Positions 25,417 to 34,596 of a stretch of 64,000 bases of DNA are shown piece by piece; position 1 is the stretch's first letter; every line of letters begins with the position of its first letter. The DNA lies in the NCBI RefSeq assembly GCF_014192575.1, contig NZ_JACHYC010000001.1, forward strand, positions 372,001 to 436,000, given 5' to 3'. Position numbers and translations under genes: made by a program. The DNA comes from Variovorax sp. Sphag1AA. GTDB lineage: Bacteria > Pseudomonadota > Gammaproteobacteria > Burkholderiales > Burkholderiaceae_C. The notes below the pieces were generated by a model. The model did not search any database, was not told the DNA's origin, and saw only the letters and a program-made list of their open reading frames with translations.

Positions 25417-28400
25417 ATGAATACTATTAAAAAATATTTCCAACAGCATGTTGGGGTGATTTTTCTTTTGATTTCTAAAATTGCAAGAGCGTGGATTGTG
25501 GGTGCACTGTGTGTTCTTCATTTGACATCGCACGCCGGAGTTGAGACGCATCTCGTTGGCGACGACGCTGCTGCGGGGCCATTTCCCATTGGTTTTGTGT
25601 TTCGATTTTATGGAAAAGAATACACCGAGTTCAATGTAACTACTAATGGCCTGATTCAATTTGCGTCTCACGATAGGGACTACACAAATTACTGCCTGCC
25701 AAGTCTTTTGGATACGATATACGTTTTTTGGGATGATTTGAGAACGGATGCGGCAGGGCAGCCCACCGGAAAAATTCAATATCAAACGATCAATGAATAC
25801 CCAAATAGAAAATTGATTATTCAGTGGACAAACCAGTACTTTTATGGTTCAAATTTGCCGATGGGAACGTTTCAGGCCGTCTTGTCGGAAACGACGAATG
25901 AGGTAAAACTTCAGTATCGATTCTTGAGAGAGGATCGAAGCACGGGAGAGTCTGCGACCATCGGAATTCAAGGTGGAACTACTCAGATCATGCAGCACGG
26001 CTGCAATCAATCTAATGTCATTTCCCCTGAAATGGCAATCTCCTATATCCCCGATGCTGCTGGTTTGGAATACAAAGTCGACGTGGGTGCACCCTACGGT
26101 TTCATCGACATTTCGGATCTGACGCCCAGTCCTCCGATCGCTGCGGCGCGATTTACAAATGGAAGTCCGAGTTGGAGTTGGCAGAAAATCGATGAGCTAA
26201 ATTCCTATCAGATCGAAATTCAGACAGATGCTGGTGAAACCATTTATGCTGAAGTACTGGGGGATGTGGATTCTTTTACCTGGGGTGGTCGTATGGACTC
26301 CGGTGAGAGCTATCGCGCGCGCGTTCGTGGTAGCGTGAATTCCGGGGGGACATGGGAGCTTTGGTCTGGACTCAGTCAAGTGGTGACGATAGATCTGGAT
26401 GCCCCTGAGGGACGGATGCTTGCTGCCAGTCAAACCGGGCCAGGTTCTGTTCTCTGGCGCTTCCAGGCCTTGGATGATCTAAGTGGTGTTGAAAGTGCTC
26501 GGTTACAGATTGCGAGTGATCCTGAGTTTCAGAACGTGCTTTGGGATGATTTTGTCCCTGAGACGCAAACGTCTTATTCCTATGCCGGTGCAGTGCCTAG
26601 CCAGCGGCTCTACGGTCGTCTCAATGTTCGGGACAAAGCGGGAAATTTTTCCTCTGAATCCAACATTGTCGACGTCCTTGTTCTCCCGGCACCGACGGCC
26701 GATTTCGATCCTACCGTCCTTTCGGGTGAATCTCCCCTCGACGTAGCATTTGGGAATAAGACGACCGGAAGCCCGGCGTCTTATTGGTGGGATTTTGGCG
26801 ATGGTCGAACGAGCAGTGAAAGCAGTCCGATTGTTCGTTTTTCGCAACCGAACGTCTATGACGTATCTTTGCAAGCAAGCGGCATCGGCGGAACGACAAG
26901 AGCCAGCAAAACAATCACTGTCACGCCTGATGTGACCATGCCTTCCATGGAGGTGCTCAATGGGGAAATTGGTGTTGGCGATCAGCTATCTATTGATCAA
27001 GCTGTGACCCTTATTTTAAAAGCGTCGGACAAAAACGGAATCAAATCGATCTTTGCAAATTTTGCGGGGAATGCACTTTCGCCGGTGAAGATCGACGACC
27101 ATGATATTTATCAAATAGTTATTGACCCCCTTCAATATTCGAATGGCATTCATGAGCTACTTGCAGGTGCGGAAGATCAGGCGGGGAATTTTGTTGAACG
27201 AAATGTTCGGGTGAATATAAATCTCCCGGCGCCGAGTGCGCCGAATTTAATTGAACCGAAAGAAAAATTAAGAACCAACCAAGACTCCGTAGTTGTACGT
27301 GGCACCACGTCGCAGGGAGCTGAGGCTATTCTTATCTTAAATGGCGAACCTCAAGGGGACTGGTTCGGGGTGGTTAATCAGGAATTTCAAGGGGCGATAA
27401 CACTCGTCGAAGGGAAAAATCGCATAGCCGCCATGGTCAGAAACAATCGCGGTTCCAGTGCAATCAGCACGGAGATTGTGGTGACGCTTGATACATCGAA
27501 GCCAAGCGGGCCCACCCTTCTGCGGGCAGTCTCGCAACCCCAAGGCAAGGTTCGCTTAACATGGGCCGCATCTAGCGATCCCAATTCAGCGGGCTATGAC
27601 CTGTATCGTTCGCAGGCTGCATTTGCGGATATCGGATTCGCGTCTAAAGCAAATGCGTCGTCGATTCGCGGCACCAGCTATGAGGATCTACCTGATCAAG
27701 ACGGAATCTGGTTCTATCGTGTGGTAGCAGTCAACTCGCTTGGGACCACCTCTGCAGTATCAGATCAGGTTCAGGTCTTTGTGGATAGGGACCCACCCAA
27801 AGCCCTGTCGGTCATATACCAGCCTGAAGGCAAGGCCGATACGGCCACAGGCCGTATCGGCCAGGGCAAAGTCAACGTCCAGCTCAAGGTGAGCGAGGAA
27901 CTACAGGCCGCGCCGTACCTTGCGGTCGTGCCAGCAGGCGGCTCGCCGATCGTCCTCGAATTGACCAAGGGCGACGCCACGACCTACACGAGCGCGTTCT
28001 TCGTCAATGCCCAGACGCCATCAGGTATCGCAAATACGCTGTTCTCAGCGCGGGATGCCGTCGGCAATCGTGGCACCGAAATCGATGCGGGTGCAACGCT
28101 CAAGATCGACACTGAAGGACCGGCGTTGTCGTCCACCATGCTGAACCCGCCCGCGCCGATCAAGGCGGGTGCGAACACCACGGTGCAGGCGACATTCGTC
28201 TTCAGCAAGACGCCGAAGGCAGGCGTTCCGCCACAGATCAAGTACCTGTTGTCCGGTAGTGGCCGTCAGCCGACTGCCATCGCAGGGCTGACATCGGTCG
28301 ATGCAGTTACCTGGGAGGGCAGCTTCACACTGCCGTCCGACGCCGGCCTGACTGCACCCGAGATACTCAGCTTCAGCAATCAGACCCAGGACGATCTCGA

Positions 28401-30672
28401 CAACGTGTCGACGCAGGTCACCGCGGCCAACCGCTTCCAGGTCTACCAAGGGAATCTTCCCCCTGCAAATGCGCCGCTACTGCTTATCGGAAAGGCCATC
28501 CCGGGCGGCAAAGCTGCGCTGACATGGCAGTCCGTCGACGAGGCCTTTGCGTACCAAGTCTATCGAAAGGGCCCGAGCGACGCCGCACTAGAGGTGCTCG
28601 CTCGTGCAAGTGGGCCCGAATACGTCGATCAGACCCCGGCAGACGGCAGCTACACCTACGCCGTGGCCTCGATCCGTTCCTCGAACGGAGAAGAGACGGT
28701 CTCTAGCCAGAGCGCCACCGTAGACGTGGCGACCATCGCCAATGGACCGGGTGCTCCGCAAAACCTCACGCTGCTGCTTACAGGGCAGGGCATCAAGGCG
28801 ACCTGGCAGGCACCCGTGGCAAGCCCGGTCGACTACTACAACCTCTATCGTGCGAGCGGCACGAGCATCACGAGCGTCGATGACCTCACGCCGGTCAAGA
28901 CGCGTGTGAAGAACCCGATTACCTACGATCCGCAACCTTCGCCAAGCCAAAGTGCGTACGTTGTCACGGCAGTCGACGTCGCGGGCAATGAATCGGCGGT
29001 GTCCAACTCGGCCTATCTCAACACCAGCCTGCTGCCGGTCGTCAACCTGCGTGTCGAGCAGATCGGCAATACGCTACCGGTCATCTCGTGGCAGGCGCCG
29101 AACGGGAACCTCACGGGCTACAACGTGTATGTCGGCCCCGATGCCAATCTCACAAAGTTGACGCCCAGCCCGATCACCGCGACCAGCATCAGCGACAGCG
29201 GGTTTTCCGGCGGCGAGCGGCGATACACAGTCGCGAGCGTGGACGCCGCAGGTGAGGAGATCGGCCGCAGCCTGACCCTACCCGCCGTCAGTACACAGAT
29301 CGTGTCGGGTCTGCCGATTAAGCGCGGGATCATGAATAGGGTGCAGGCGCAGGTGGTCAACACTTCCGCGGAGCCGCTGGTCAATGCGCGGGTGATTGTG
29401 CGAATGCCGACTAGCCGTGCTGGCACGCAGTTCGCCGAACACAAGTCTGAGCCCTTTGATCTCGGCAGCAACCAGACGCAGCTTGTCACCGTCGTCATCG
29501 GTGGCTATGCGGAGCTGTCCGATCAGGTGCAGGCGATGACTGGCATCGAAAGCAGCCCGCACGAAGGCGAAACCGTTCTTCTCGGCCGCAACCAGACCTT
29601 CGACATCGGTGACAGCGCGCTGGTGGTTGGCATGACGACCGGCGAATTCACCCGCGGGGCCACCGGCAAGGTGCGGCTCACGATCGAAAATACCTCTGCG
29701 GTGGAAGTCGAATTCCTCACCGCGACCGGTGGCGGAAACAACCCATCGACCGAGCTGCGTTTCAAGATCGTCGACGCCGATGGCAACGTCCTGGCGACCC
29801 AGCCGTACAAGCAGTCGGTTGATCTCACGCACGTTCCATTCGACCGTGATGAGGTTGTAGTCAAGGAAGATTGGCTGCGTCTGCGCGATCCCAGGCTTGA
29901 CCTGCAGGCGCCCCGCAACTTCCTGGTGGTTGTTGGCGCGGGCGCGATAAGCGTACCGACCGGTCGGCACGTTCTGGAAGTAGGCCTCGCCGAGGTTGTC
30001 GGTGGTGAGTTGGTAGCTCACGCTCGCCACGTCTTCGTTCTGCAAAGTGATGGTCGCGCCGGCCAGACCCGGAATCAGCTTGCCCTGTTTGTCGAGCGTG
30101 GCGGTATAGATGTCGCTCGCGCGGAACAGCACGCCGATGGCCATCTCACGGACTGGAGCGACATCGACGCAACCCGACCCGCAGGCCAGCAAACCACAAG
30201 CGCCAAGTTCACCTATGACGACGCCGGCCGCAAGACAAGCGAAACCGTCATATATCCAAATCCTGCGGGCGGCACCTATTCACTGGGCTACACCTACCAG
30301 TACAGCCCCGCGGGCTACAAGACCCAACTGACCTGGGCTGACGGAACCCGGATTGGCTACGCCTACAGCCAACACGGCGTATTGGAGACCGTCATCATGC
30401 GCCGCGTAGGTACGGCGTTGGCCGCATTGGTCGGCTGCATTGGACTGAACCTCGCGGCACAGGCGCAGGGCGCCGCCACGACAGTGACCCCACCGAATGG
30501 CATCCTGAGCGCCGAAGTGGTGGACCTGAGCGTGCAGACCTCCGTTGGCCCGGTGGAATGGAAGCGCACCTTCAACGGCGTGGGCTGCCCCTCCTTCGTC
30601 GCGCGATCAGGGATGAACTGGATGACCGGCGGGAGTGCCGCTTGCGGCGGCGCCTGGAATTCGCTGTCGTAG
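25417..30672 (+). CDS. Giant exported NIDO-like/PKD/FN3 surface protein; 3' end chimeric
   Basis: The open frame codes for 1751 residues from ATG 25417 (a GTG ten codons earlier is possible). A long signal-like N-terminus (to about residue 40, THA) is followed by a NIDO-like module (GFVFRFYGKEYTEFNVTTNG, then VFWDDLRTDAAG), an FN3-like module, and a PKD domain (SYWWDFGDGRTSSESSP, about residue 460). Ig-like and at least five FN3 modules follow (AALTWQSVDEAFAYQVYRK and similar). From about 25417 to 27830 base composition is much more AT-rich than the rest. Family-like sequence in this frame stops near 29822. Beyond that the frame reads the antisense of one fragment, then two RHS fragments, so the natural C-terminus is missing. 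It probably encodes an adhesin or matrix protein. Confidence 0.7.
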   Translation: MNTIKKYFQQHVGVIFLLISKIARAWIVGALCVLHLTSHAGVETHLVGDDAAAGPFPIGFVFRFYGKEYTEFNVTTNGLIQFASHDRDYTNYCLPSLLDTIYVFWDDLRTDAAGQPTGKIQYQTINEYPNRKLIIQWTNQYFYGSNLPMGTFQAVLSETTNEVKLQYRFLREDRSTGESATIGIQGGTTQIMQHGCNQSNVISPEMAISYIPDAAGLEYKVDVGAPYGFIDISDLTPSPPIAAARFTNGSPSWSWQKIDELNSYQIEIQTDAGETIYAEVLGDVDSFTWGGRMDSGESYRARVRGSVNSGGTWELWSGLSQVVTIDLDAPEGRMLAASQTGPGSVLWRFQALDDLSGVESARLQIASDPEFQNVLWDDFVPETQTSYSYAGAVPSQRLYGRLNVRDKAGNFSSESNIVDVLVLPAPTADFDPTVLSGESPLDVAFGNKTTGSPASYWWDFGDGRTSSESSPIVRFSQPNVYDVSLQASGIGGTTRASKTITVTPDVTMPSMEVLNGEIGVGDQLSIDQAVTLILKASDKNGIKSIFANFAGNALSPVKIDDHDIYQIVIDPLQYSNGIHELLAGAEDQAGNFVERNVRVNINLPAPSAPNLIEPKEKLRTNQDSVVVRGTTSQGAEAILILNGEPQGDWFGVVNQEFQGAITLVEGKNRIAAMVRNNRGSSAISTEIVVTLDTSKPSGPTLLRAVSQPQGKVRLTWAASSDPNSAGYDLYRSQAAFADIGFASKANASSIRGTSYEDLPDQDGIWFYRVVAVNSLGTTSAVSDQVQVFVDRDPPKALSVIYQPEGKADTATGRIGQGKVNVQLKVSEELQAAPYLAVVPAGGSPIVLELTKGDATTYTSAFFVNAQTPSGIANTLFSARDAVGNRGTEIDAGATLKIDTEGPALSSTMLNPPAPIKAGANTTVQATFVFSKTPKAGVPPQIKYLLSGSGRQPTAIAGLTSVDAVTWEGSFTLPSDAGLTAPEILSFSNQTQDDLDNVSTQVTAANRFQVYQGNLPPANAPLLLIGKAIPGGKAALTWQSVDEAFAYQVYRKGPSDAALEVLARASGPEYVDQTPADGSYTYAVASIRSSNGEETVSSQSATVDVATIANGPGAPQNLTLLLTGQGIKATWQAPVASPVDYYNLYRASGTSITSVDDLTPVKTRVKNPITYDPQPSPSQSAYVVTAVDVAGNESAVSNSAYLNTSLLPVVNLRVEQIGNTLPVISWQAPNGNLTGYNVYVGPDANLTKLTPSPITATSISDSGFSGGERRYTVASVDAAGEEIGRSLTLPAVSTQIVSGLPIKRGIMNRVQAQVVNTSAEPLVNARVIVRMPTSRAGTQFAEHKSEPFDLGSNQTQLVTVVIGGYAELSDQVQAMTGIESSPHEGETVLLGRNQTFDIGDSALVVGMTTGEFTRGATGKVRLTIENTSAVEVEFLTATGGGNNPSTELRFKIVDADGNVLATQPYKQSVDLTHVPFDRDEVVVKEDWLRLRDPRLDLQAPRNFLVVVGAGAISVPTGRHVLEVGLAEVVGGELVAHARHVFVLQSDGRAGQTRNQLALFVERGGIDVARAEQHADGHLTDWSDIDATRPAGQQTTSAKFTYDDAGRKTSETVIYPNPAGGTYSLGYTYQYSPAGYKTQLTWADGTRIGYAYSQHGVLETVIMRRVGTALAALVGCIGLNLAAQAQGAATTVTPPNGILSAEVVDLSVQTSVGPVEWKRTFNGVGCPSFVARSGMNWMTGGSAACGGAWNSLS
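27834..27862. repeat. 13-bp inverted repeat with 3-base loop at a composition boundary
   Basis: GGCCGATACGGCC (27834-27846) and GGCCGTATCGGCC (27850-27862) are perfect reverse complements around ACA. The hairpin lies inside the giant gene, in frame (coding ADTATGRIGQ), almost exactly where the AT-rich 5' part gives way to GC-rich sequence. It could be a recombination junction, a protein binding site or a transcription pause site. Confidence 0.8.
29824..30145 (-). pseudogene. Inverted fragment of an FN3-type surface-protein gene
   Basis: Read on the minus strand, this segment gives a clean carboxypeptidase-regulatory-like (Cna-B-like) stretch: MAIGVLFRASDIYTATLDKQ, GATITLQNEDVASVSYQL, YFQNVPTGRYAYRA and FLDYNLITVEWNVREI. 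The plus frame across it is its antisense. The ends are approximate. Both ends carry a similar 11-base string on the minus strand (GTGCGTGAGAT and GTCCGTGAGAT), which might mark the joints. It has no start or stop of its own. Confidence 0.6.
30150..30395 (+). pseudogene. RHS/YD-repeat fragment
   Basis: The plus strand encodes RHS repeats such as SAKFTYDDAGRKTSETV, YQYSPAGYKTQLTWADG and TRIGYAYSQHGVLETV. It continues in the same frame as the giant gene, so it looks like that protein's tail, but RHS repeats are unrelated to the FN3 modules before it. It lacks a start, RHS core and toxin end. Left boundary is approximate. Confidence 0.65.
30396..30590 (+). pseudogene. N-terminal fragment of an RHS-family gene
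   Basis: ATG 30396 begins a signal-peptide-like start (MRRVGTALAALVGCIGLNLA, then AQAQG) followed by VTPPNGILSAEVVDLSVQT and VEWKRTFNGVG, the typical opening of a secreted Comamonadaceae-type RHS protein. Family-like sequence stops at about 30590, and the frame then runs into antisense of the next fragment until the stop at 30672. It is a severed 5' end. Confidence 0.6.
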
Positions 30673-31285
30673 ACGCCGGTCGTGTTGACGTCGAAAAAGT
30701 TGACGAAATACTCCCACTGCTTCGTATCAGGATTGCGACTGCGCGACAGCCAGACGTTTTCCGGTGGCAACGGCTTCGCATCGGAGCGCATCACGGCTCC
30801 GACCGCTTTGGTGCCGCCGAACGGATCGGGCAACTTGGCGTATACAAAGCCGTCCGTGGGCGGCATCGTGAGCTTGTAGGTCGCGACGCCTTGCGTGTTG
30901 GTGCCCGCCTGCAGCTGCGCCTCCGCACTGCGATCAGTCACGATCGTGTCGAGCCCTTCCGACTCGTAGATGCGAATCACGTCGCCATCGACCGCAAGGA
31001 AATCGCGCACCGTATCGCGCCCCGGGAGGTCCACGCGGACATCGCGGATCAGCACGTGAGCATTGGTCGCCTCCAAGATTGAGGTGACGGTGCCGCCAAG
31101 CTCGTCCGCGTGATTGAACGACGCATTGAACTCGGTGAACTTGCCGGAGAGCGAAGTCTCCATGACCCACCGCCCCGTCTTGCTCGACGATGCCGGAATG
31201 TCTCCGAAATTCAGCAGCAGCGTGTTCTGCGCGGGCGCATCATCGACATAGCTGCCCGTGAGCTGGAAGTTGATCAGCAGGCGAA
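30590..31285 (-). pseudogene. Second inverted fragment of an FN3-type surface-protein gene
   Basis: On the minus strand the sequence reads RLLINFQLTGSYVDDAPAQN, TGRWVMETSLSGKFTEF, a HADELGG stretch, then DVRVDLPGRDTVRDFLAVDG, and ends near IQFIPDRATKEGQPTP. This is contiguous coding sequence typical of the C-terminal part of the same FN3 protein class. It has no natural start: it joins RHS sequence at about 31280 and a plus-oriented RHS start at about 30590. An internal ATG at 31163 is in frame but is not a likely gene start. Confidence 0.6.
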
Positions 31286-32130
31286 TACGTCCTGTCCATT
31301 GGTGTTCTGAGCCTTAACGAACAGCACGCCGGTGCCAAACTGGCTTCCCGGTCTGGGTCCGTACTGCGTACGGATGACAGGCTCTTGGTCTGCGCTGCTG
31401 CTCTGATCGGGCTTGAGCAGAATGCTTTGCGTCGCTTCAGAGATCAAGCCTTCGTCTGCGTACAGATAGTAGGTACGCAAGGCTTGATCCAGCCCCCGTC
31501 CAGCCCGGTCGCGGTACTGCTCCTTCCACGTCCTGCGATTGAGCGGGTCATAGCCATAGCGTGCAATCGGGTTGCTCTGCCCATCCTTCACCTCGATCAG
31601 CCGGTTGTCGCTGTCATAGACGTAGTGCGTCACCCTGCTGCCTTCAGTCATCTTGATCTGATTGCCGTTCGCGTCGTACTCATAGCTGACTGTGCCTGCC
31701 ACGCCTGGGCGTTGAAGCAAACGGTTGTTGACGTCGTAAGTCCACTCGCCACTCGCGCGGCTGTGGGCCGTGCGGTTCGTCACCGCGTCAAGCGTGAACG
31801 TCTCGGTGTCGCTGAACAATCCGCCGGTGTCGGTCTTGGCCTGCGTCAGACGAATCTCATCGTCGTAGGTGTAGGCAGCATTGCGGGTGCTGCTGGAACC
31901 ATTGGCAGTATCGATGCGGCTGGTGGTCTTGAGCTCCTGCATCTGTCCATAAGCATTCGTCAGGTTGAGCGTGGTCTGCTGTCCCGGCGTTCGAGCCTTG
32001 AGGCTCTCCAGATTGAACAGGCCGTCCCAGGTTCTTTCTTGCGTGCCGCCGCCCGGCAAGGTGACCTTGGCCGGCGCCATCCACTTGAACTGGTTGACGC
32101 TGAGAGTGCCTTCGCCCGGAATGGTGGCCG
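31274..32130 (-). pseudogene. RHS/YD-repeat gene fragment, C-terminal half of repeats
   Basis: The minus strand encodes classical RHS/YD repeats: NQFKWMAPAKVTLPGGGTQ, RLTQAKTDTGGLFSDTETF, VSYEYDANGNQIKMTEG, RYGYDPLNRRTWKEQYRD and TYYLYADEGLISEATQ, ending GVLFVKAQNTNGQDVFAC before a TGA at 31274. Intact homologues normally continue with an HH-containing core after this point. Here the sequence switches to the FN3 fragment, with a possible 5-base overlap (CGCCT). The upstream end joins a plus-strand fragment near 32130. Confidence 0.7.
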
Positions 32131-34135
32131 CTTCTTCGTCAATATGTTCAACGACCCTCCAAGCAACTTCAATCTCACGGCTCCGGCACAAAAAGCGGAG
32201 GTGTCGTCCGTGATGCCCGTTTTGAGCTGGACGAACGGTGTGGACAAGGACGGCGATGCCATTACCTACCGCGTCATCGTCCACTTGGCCGTCGAGCCTC
32301 ACTGGGTACTGGAGGCCGAAGGGAACGACATCGAAGAATCGCCAACGGGTACGACGTCCTGGACGGTTCCGATACCTCTGAAGAACCATGCAATCTACGC
32401 TTGGCACGTAGAAGCCAGGGATCCTTCTGGCGCCCTCGGGTCGTCGCCAACGTGGGAGTTCAAAGTGAACGTGGGCAACCATGTTCCGACAGAGCCGTCG
32501 ATCGTTTCGCCACCCGTCGGCGGGCAGAGCAGCAGTGCGAATACCGCGTTGACGATCCTGAACAGCACCGATGAGGACAACGATCTGATCACCCATGTTT
32601 TCGAGATCGACTCGGTCAACACGTTCGATTCGTCGGACCGGCGAAATTCCGGTGAGGTCATACCGAATGGTTCAGGCTCTACGACTTGGGTCACGCCGGC
32701 CCTCGAGGAAAACAGGCGCTATTGGTGGCGGGTCAAAGCGCAGGACGGACGTTCGGAATCGGCCTGGGTAATCGGGAGCTTTCTCGTGAATGCGGTCAAT
32801 GAACCTCCGCCCACGCCGACGGTCAAGAATCCTAGCAATGGCGGATGGGTCACGACGAAATCGGCCACCCTGGAGGTCAATCCGGTTGTCGATCCCGACG
32901 GGGACGTTGTGCACTACGAGTTCGAGTTGTATTTCGACACGCTCGAGCAGCTCGCCACCAGCCGCTCTTCGGACACCACGGCGCTGATCGTGGGTGTGAT
33001 CACGGACTCAAGGTACTGGTGGAGGGTCAGGGCTGTTGACACGCACGGCGCTGCAAGTGCGTGGTCGCCGTTCGCAAGCTTTTCTGTGAATGCAGCGGAT
33101 GCTTTGCCCCCGGCGATTGGGCTGACGGAGCCTTCGCAACCGATCGCGCCAACCGTTGCGATGGTCGACGGAAGCGAACGGAAGCAGGTCACTCTGACGT
33201 GGGACGGCGTCAACCCGGCTGCCGAGCAGACTGTGGCGCTTTACTACGCGACGTCGCGTTTCTCACAGGTCGGGACATTGATCGTCGATGGGTTGCGCCA
33301 GCCACATGGGGCCACTTCCGGCAGCTATGTATGGGACGTCTCGAAGCTCGGCACTGGGACTTATTACCCGTTTGCGCGGATTTACGACGAGAGGGGCATA
33401 GGCCGCGCCGACGCACCGGGCGCTGTCGTCATCCCGTCGGCCCAGCAGGCGGACATCTTGGTCGTGCCGTTCATCAGTCCCATTGGGTCCGTGTCCTCCA
33501 ATTCGTCTCTGACCTACCTTGTGTATCTCAGCAAGGCGCCCAGCGCCCCGGTGGTAGTGCCCATCGCGTCGACGGATCCGAGCATCGGCGTGGCCGTTCC
33601 CGCGCAGCTCGACTTCACCTCAGCCAACTGGAGCGTTCCTCAGCGGGTCCAGGTGACGGCCGCGAACGACTGTGTGCCGACTGACGCGAAGGGCTTTGAC
33701 GTTCTGCATGGAAAGGTGGTCTCGACCGACCCCAACTACATCGGTGTTTCACGCAAGGCAGCAGTCAACTATCTTGCGGGGCCTCCACCGCAGGCGACTA
33801 CGACCGATCCAGACATTGGAATCTGCAACATCACGATCGTTTCGGAGCAGATGATTTCGCCCGATGTGTGGGAGTCCACTTGGCGCGCCGAACTCGTCAA
33901 CAAGGGCAGTACAACGATCAAAGGCGTCACGGCCAAAGTGAGATCGGTTGCCCTCCCCGTCCATCAGTGGATCAACGACGCTCTGGTCTTTGGTGCAGTG
34001 GCCCCGGGAGAGACCGTGAAGTCCAACGGCACGTTTGTCGTGCGTACGCCCAATCGACTGATCCCGAATCATCTGTTCATTCCCGCAGTGCCAATGGGAA
34101 GGTCGTTTTTCTGGGATGTCACGTCGCAGCGATGA
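32130..34135 (+). pseudogene. Ig-like/FN3 surface protein lacking its N-terminus
   Basis: From about 32130 the plus strand encodes repeated Ig-like/FN3 modules (MPVLSWTNGVDKDGDAITYR, RYWWRVKAQDGRSESAWV, RYWWRVRAVDTHGAASAWSP) and a C-terminal cap ending SFFWDVTSQR. At least 660 residues are coherent. The first in-frame ATG after the joint (32144) gives no signal peptide, so the 5' part seems lost or misplaced. The stop overlaps the start of the first pseudopilin gene (ATGA), which ties this protein to the secretion-like operon that follows. It could be a substrate or component of that machine. Confidence 0.65.
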
Positions 34136-34584
34136 CTGAAATGAACTTCCCGTCAAGCGTCTTTCGCTTTCCGCGCTTTTGCCGAGGGCGCGGCTTCACG
34201 CTGCTTGAGCTTCTGGTCGTGATCGTCATCATCGGTCTGCTCACGGCGATCGTCGGTCCGCGCTATTTCTCCCAGATCGGCAAGTCTGAGCAGAGCACGG
34301 CCAAGGCACAGATCGATGCGCTGGGCAAGGCGCTCGATGCCTACCGCCTGGACACAGGCCACTATCCGGCGACCGAGCAGGGGCTCCATGCGCTCGTCGT
34401 CAAGCCCAACGGCGAAAGCAAATGGAACGGGCCCTACATGCAGAAGAAGATCCCGCCCGACCCGTGGGGCAAAGACTACATCTACCGTTCGCCGGGACAG
34501 ACCGCGGAGTTCGACCTGCTGTCGTACGGCAAGGACGGACAGGCCGGTGGCGAGAAAGAAAACGCCGATGTTTCCTTCCATTGA
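34132..34584 (+). CDS. gspG: GspG-type major pseudopilin
   Basis: The 150-residue protein starts at ATG 34132, overlapping the preceding stop. ATG 34141 is an alternative. A type III leader ends at Gly before FTLLELLVVIVIIGLLTAIV, with Glu at position +5. The mature part has the GspG signature: DTGHYPATEQGLHALV and WGKDYIYRSPG. It would build the short periplasmic pseudopilus of a type II secretion-like machine. No prepilin peptidase gene is in the window, so processing must come from elsewhere. Confidence 0.92.
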   Translation: MTEMNFPSSVFRFPRFCRGRGFTLLELLVVIVIIGLLTAIVGPRYFSQIGKSEQSTAKAQIDALGKALDAYRLDTGHYPATEQGLHALVVKPNGESKWNGPYMQKKIPPDPWGKDYIYRSPGQTAEFDLLSYGKDGQAGGEKENADVSFH

Positions 34585-34596
34585 GGCCTCTGGTCG

